Part shown: piece by piece, positions 5,950 to 6,780 of the stretch | Position numbering within the stretch: position 1 is the first letter of the stretch | Layout of the letters: every line of letters begins with the position of its first letter | From: Betaproteobacteria bacterium | GTDB taxonomy: Bacteria > Pseudomonadota > Gammaproteobacteria > Burkholderiales > Burkholderiaceae_C | Length of the DNA: 6,780 bases | Direction of reading: 5' to 3' | Assembly (NCBI GenBank): GCA_009927195.1 | Contig: RFNL01000329.1 | Coordinates: forward strand, 1 to 6,780 | Position numbers and translations under genes: made by a program | The notes under the pieces: model-generated | Seen by the model: only the letters and a program-made list of their open reading frames with translations | What the model was told of the DNA's origin: nothing | Database searches by the model: none

Positions 5950-6528
5950 TCACTGCATCACAAATGATGTGAAAAAGACTTCCTCGATCCCACCAAAGTC
6001 CTCCAGTTTTTCCAACATATCATTCATGGTGTCTTTGATTTTCTCGGCCAATTGTTTGCGAAACTCTGGTTTGGCGGTTTCGGGCTCTGTGGTTTGGCGC
6101 ATCACATCCAAGATGGCAGAGCGAATGGCGAACTCATGTTTCTTGATGTTGTCAAAGACCCGGTTGTCGTAATGCGTCATCAACGCGATTTGCACCACCA
6201 TGACTTTCTTCGACCCGGTGATGTTGGTCATCAGGTCTTTTTCCATTTGCATGTAGTTTTTTTCGAACTTGGTGGCCTCCGGGGCCTCTTTTTTGGTTTT
6301 CTGTGGGGCTTCGTCTTTGGCCTTGGCTGCGGCGGCTTCTAATTCATCGACCTTGTCCATGGCGGCGATCTCGGCTTTTTTCTCGTAATAGCCCGAAAAA
6401 TAAAGCGTGCCAAAGGCCACGCCAACGGCGATGACGATCACGCCCACCAAACCAAGGATGATCAGCAGTAAGGGCTTTTTCTTTTTCTCTTCGGCAGGTG
6501 CTTCTGCTGCGGGTGCTTCAGTGGCCAT
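5950..6528 (-). CDS. fliL: FliL, flagellar basal-body-associated stator support protein
   Basis: Single-pass inner-membrane protein around the motor. In several bacteria it rings or stabilises the MotA/MotB stators, and it is needed for swarming. The protein has 192 residues. The short cytoplasmic tail is Ala/Glu/Pro rich and ends in KKKK (15-18). The membrane helix is about 19-46. A charged Ala/Lys/Glu linker follows (about 49-90). The periplasmic FliL domain runs about 97-192, with VMVVQIALMTHYDNRVFDNI (109-128) and the characteristic end GGIEEVFFTSFVMQ (179-192). ATG at 6528-6526 has AGGAG 6 bases upstream, a strong site. It lies 26 bases after fliK and 4 bases before fliM, as expected for the fliK-fliL-fliM-fliN order. 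Confidence 0.96.
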   Translation of the reverse strand: MATEAPAAEAPAEEKKKKPLLLIILGLVGVIVIAVGVAFGTLYFSGYYEKKAEIAAMDKVDELEAAAAKAKDEAPQKTKKEAPEATKFEKNYMQMEKDLMTNITGSKKVMVVQIALMTHYDNRVFDNIKKHEFAIRSAILDVMRQTTEPETAKPEFRKQLAEKIKDTMNDMLEKLEDFGGIEEVFFTSFVMQ

Positions 6529-6534
6529 GTCAAA

Positions 6535-6539
6535 CTCCT
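6535..6539 (-). promoter_or_regulatory. Ribosome binding site of fliL
   Basis: AGGAG on the minus strand, 6 bases before the fliL ATG, within the 26-base fliK-fliL gap. It is the strongest Shine-Dalgarno in the flagellar block. Confidence 0.75.
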
Positions 6540-6554
6540 GTTGTAATGGGGTGA

Positions 6555-6780
6555 TTAAGCGTAAATGTCCAGCAAGGCATTGCTGGTTGGGGTGGATCGT
6601 GGTGAGGCATCATCAACGGCCAAGCCGTTGGCTGATTCCCCGTTGCGAAAAGCTGGGTCCGATGGGCCCTGATTGTGCCTTTGGCCTTGTCCAGTTTGGG
6701 CCGAGGATGATTGTCCTTGACCAATGTTCACAGAAGCCTGTGACCAACCCAGGCCGTTCAATGCTTCGCGCAGGCGCGGA
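6555..6780 (-). CDS. fliK: FliK, flagellar hook-length control protein, C-terminal end only
   Basis: The last 74 codons of a gene entering from the right edge, ending TAA at 6557-6555. The visible start, PRLREALNGLGWSQASVNIG, has the pattern that closes the Flg_hook (FliK C-terminal) domain: a Leu-Arg helix, a short turn, then a strand of alternating hydrophobics. A low-complexity Gln/Ser/Gly/Asn tail follows, as is common in FliK, and the protein ends SNALLDIYA. FliK is secreted through the flagellar export gate, measures hook length and triggers the substrate switch at FlhB. Assignment rests on this fragment plus its place directly upstream of fliL. A TTG codon at 6761 is internal, not a start. 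The catalogued family core lies outside the window. Confidence 0.82.
   Translation of the reverse strand, partial: PRLREALNGLGWSQASVNIGQGQSSSAQTGQGQRHNQGPSDPAFRNGESANGLAVDDASPRSTPTSNALLDIYA

Noticed and set aside
6530..6724. 64-codon open frame in another frame over the fliK end
   Set aside because: It overlaps the FliK C-terminus and its sequence looks like an out-of-frame shadow.

Overview
The window looks like a chromosomal segment of a flagellated betaproteobacterium, probably Burkholderiales and perhaps near Comamonadaceae. This is judged from moderate-to-high GC, codon use, and the flavour of the Ffh, MiaB, FliL, FliM and FliN proteins. The genus cannot be fixed by reading alone. There is no sign of phage, insertion sequences, CRISPR, tRNA or rRNA.

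Layout, left to right. (1) Positions 1-1199, plus strand: the 3' part of ffh (signal recognition particle GTPase), cut by the window edge. (2) Positions 1226-2571, minus strand, convergent with ffh: miaB (tRNA methylthiotransferase). Its reading frame is broken by an apparent single-base deletion near 1482-1488, which separates the radical-SAM body from the C-terminal TRAM domain. (3) About 2682-3065, plus strand, divergent from miaB: a small cupin-fold protein of unknown function. (4) Positions 3066-3239: a gene-free leader with several inverted repeats. It ends in a textbook intrinsic-terminator shape only 26 bases before the next start codon. (5) Positions 3240-4445, plus strand: an alpha-class carbonic anhydrase with an unusual N-terminal extension, made of a membrane anchor, a long coiled coil and a small uncharacterised helical domain with two cysteines. 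(6) Positions 4446-4566: two strong back-to-back hairpins, probably bidirectional terminators between convergent genes. (7) Positions 4567-6780, minus strand: the flagellar run fliK (3' end)-fliL-fliM-fliN, tightly packed and read right to left. No fliO follows fliN.

How the parts relate. Ffh and MiaB are housekeeping functions (membrane protein targeting and tRNA modification). FliK controls hook length, FliL supports the stators, and FliM and FliN build the switch/C-ring. The carbonic anhydrase is predicted to be tethered to the inner membrane with its catalytic domain in the periplasm. The most interesting stretch is 3066-3770, where a possibly attenuated leader precedes this architecturally unusual enzyme. 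The miaB frameshift is the other item that needs a check against reads.
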